In this document: positions 21,164 through 22,048 of the stretch, one piece after another | Numbering within the stretch: the first letter of the stretch is position 1 | Layout of the letters: the number at the start of each line of letters is the position of its first letter | Origin: JBQCHF01 sp051953655 | Lineage (GTDB): Bacteria; Actinomycetota; Actinomycetes; Motilibacterales; Motilibacteraceae | Assembly (NCBI GenBank): GCA_051953655.1 | Contig: JBQCIO010000095.1 | Coordinates: 1-22,048 of the forward strand | Direction of reading: 5' to 3' | DNA length: 22,048 bases | Translations under genes and position numbers: made by a program | Notes under the pieces: model-generated | Databases searched by the model: none | What the model saw: the letters and a program-made list of their open reading frames with translations, nothing else | Told to the model about the DNA's origin: nothing

Positions 21164-21751
21164 GTGCAGCTCATGCAGTACGAGATCACCCTGCCTGCCG
21201 ACTACGACATGCAGATCATCCGCGACCGCGTCGCGACCAGGGGCTCGGCCACCGATGCGTTCCCCGGCCTGGGCGTCAAGGCCTACCTCGTCCGCGAGCG
21301 CGACCAGGACGGCTCCCCGGTCAACCAGTACGCCCCGTTCTACCTCTGGGCCGACCCGGCCGGCATGCGCGAGTTCCTCTTCGGACCGGCGTTCGTCGGG
21401 CTGTGCAACGACCTCGGGCGCCCCGCGGTCCACTGGTGGACCGGCGTCGCGGTGGCCTCCGGCCCGGCGCACCGGCAGCCGGCGGTGCACGCGACCCGCG
21501 CGCTGCGGCCGATCGACCCGTCCGCCGCGCTGCCCGACGTCGTCGAGGACCTCCGCCAGGAGACGGCGGCGGCGGCCGGGCGCGACGGCGTCGTCCTGAC
21601 CGCGACCGGCATCGACCCGGCCGGCTGGAACGTCGTGCGGTTCACGCTCTGGTCCGCCCCGGCACCGCAGGACGTCGCGGGCGAGCGGTACCAGGTCCGG
21701 CACGTCTCCGACCCGGAGCGGGTCGCGCTCGACGCGGGCTCGCGGGGCTGA
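21164..21751 (+). CDS. DUF4865 family protein
   Basis: A 195-residue protein whose N-terminus MQYEITLPADYDMQIIRDRV, followed by GLGVKAYLVRER and GSPVNQYAPFYLWADPAG, is characteristic of DUF4865 proteins. No function is established for them; the fold is probably ferredoxin-like (dimeric alpha/beta barrel), which I infer from the strand-helix pattern. There is no signal peptide or membrane segment. The start is GTG 21164, five bases after AGGAGG (21153-21158); ATG 21173 (MQYEIT) is an alternative three codons on but too far from that site. It has its own leader after the phoX terminator, so it is not evidently part of the phosphate response. The C-terminal half (WNVVRFTLWSAPAPQD, YQVRHVSDPER) is also family-like. 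Confidence 0.85.
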   Translation: MQLMQYEITLPADYDMQIIRDRVATRGSATDAFPGLGVKAYLVRERDQDGSPVNQYAPFYLWADPAGMREFLFGPAFVGLCNDLGRPAVHWWTGVAVASGPAHRQPAVHATRALRPIDPSAALPDVVEDLRQETAAAAGRDGVVLTATGIDPAGWNVVRFTLWSAPAPQDVAGERYQVRHVSDPERVALDAGSRG

Positions 21752-21877
21752 CCCTCCTCCGGCAACCCGTCCTGTCACCACCGCCAGGCGCTTTGCCATG
21801 CTTTGTGCGTTCGGCCGGGATGCTCCTGTGGGAGCGGGCGGCCGGGGCGGCGGGGCAGGCGAGGCGGGACGGGGTGG

Positions 21878-22048
21878 ATGACGGTGGCCGGTGGGCCGGA
21901 GCGACGGGCGTCGGCGCGGCAGGTGGTGCCCGAGGCGGCGGGCTCGTCCTCCTCCGACGGCACGGGCGTCGTGGGGGGGGGCCCCCCCCCCCCGGGGGGG
22001 GCGGGGGGGCCCCCCCCCCCCGCCCGGCCGCGGGGCCCCCCCCCCCCC
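21878..22048 (+). CDS. Possible N-terminal fragment of a gene cut by the contig end
   Basis: From ATG 21878 a frame reads MTVAGGPERRASARQVVPEA and then a Ser/Gly linker, staying open into the G/C-only edge. Only about 30 codons (to about 21970) are in believable sequence, so no family can be assigned. No good ribosome binding site precedes it. In 21752-21877 I see only a -10-like CATGCT (21798) and a small CTCCTGTGGGAG hairpin. This may equally be non-coding. Confidence 0.25.
   Translation, partial: MTVAGGPERRASARQVVPEAAGSSSSDGTGVVGGGPPPPGGAGGPPPPARPRGPPPP
21973..22048. other. G/C-only homopolymer edge, probably artefactual
   Basis: The last 76 bases contain no A or T and consist of alternating G and C runs of up to about 13 bases. 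Natural GC-rich DNA does not keep this pattern for so long, and it sits exactly at the end of the sequence. It is best read as assembly or base-calling error. Confidence 0.75.

Overview
The window reads as one contig from a very GC-rich actinobacterium. Evidence: about three-quarters G+C, frequent GTG (and one TTG) starts, NNG/NNC codon endings, several genes whose start lies 6-7 nt after a TANNNT-like -10 hexamer (leaderless transcription), an 11-nt-period PHO box of the streptomycete type, and typical actinobacterial families (MSMEG_6728-like, DUF5709, DUF4865). The gene set resembles Geodermatophilaceae (Blastococcus/Geodermatophilus/Modestobacter), but that placement is inference. Both outer edges look like assembly artefact: the first 87 bases contain no A, and the last 76 bases are only G and C in homopolymer blocks.

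Layout. 1-1049 (-): truncated MSMEG_6728-family protein. 1248-4594 (+): pyruvate phosphate dikinase, then a membrane-anchored YdcF/SanA-like (DUF218) protein overlapping it by TTGA. 4595-5015: a 421-base gene-free stretch, lower in GC, with a 42-nt hairpin and a TACCCC...GGGGTA palindrome. 5016-7511 (+): a ClC-family anion transporter/channel with two CBS domains, then a MarR regulator. 7694-8176 (+): small unrecognised protein. 8252-15512 (+): information-processing block with dGTPase (dgt), a membrane-anchored hypothetical protein, an FAD/NAD(P) oxidoreductase, a Cys-rich YkgJ-type protein, DNA primase (dnaG) and a sigma-70 factor of the RpoD/SigA family, followed by a small conserved protein (15609-16160).

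16191-18242 (-) is a likely operon of YtxH-like membrane protein, acidic DUF5709 protein and bacterial type IB topoisomerase, convergent with the preceding block. 18496-18568 (+) is tRNA-Asn(GTT) with a downstream terminator-like hairpin. 18651-19211 (-) is a GNAT acetyltransferase, divergent from 19474-21015 (+), a Tat-exported PhoX-type phosphatase with a probable PHO box. 21164-21751 (+) is a DUF4865 protein, and the remainder runs into the artefactual right end with at most a gene fragment.

Most genes belong to known families, and I found no CRISPR array, prophage, transposase or obvious defence island. The least explained signal is a set of short tandem repeats at gene 3' ends: 20 bp x2 over the DUF218 stop, 11 bp x6 over the marR stop, 12 bp x3 downstream of dgt and 12 bp x3 over the sigma-factor stop. 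The two 12-bp arrays share the core GATCAGCC in opposite orientation, and the last gives three in-frame stop codons in a row. Next most interesting are the long hairpin before clc, the atypical ClC ion-pathway residues, the dnaG -10 box built on the stop codon of the gene before it, and the PHO box of phoX.
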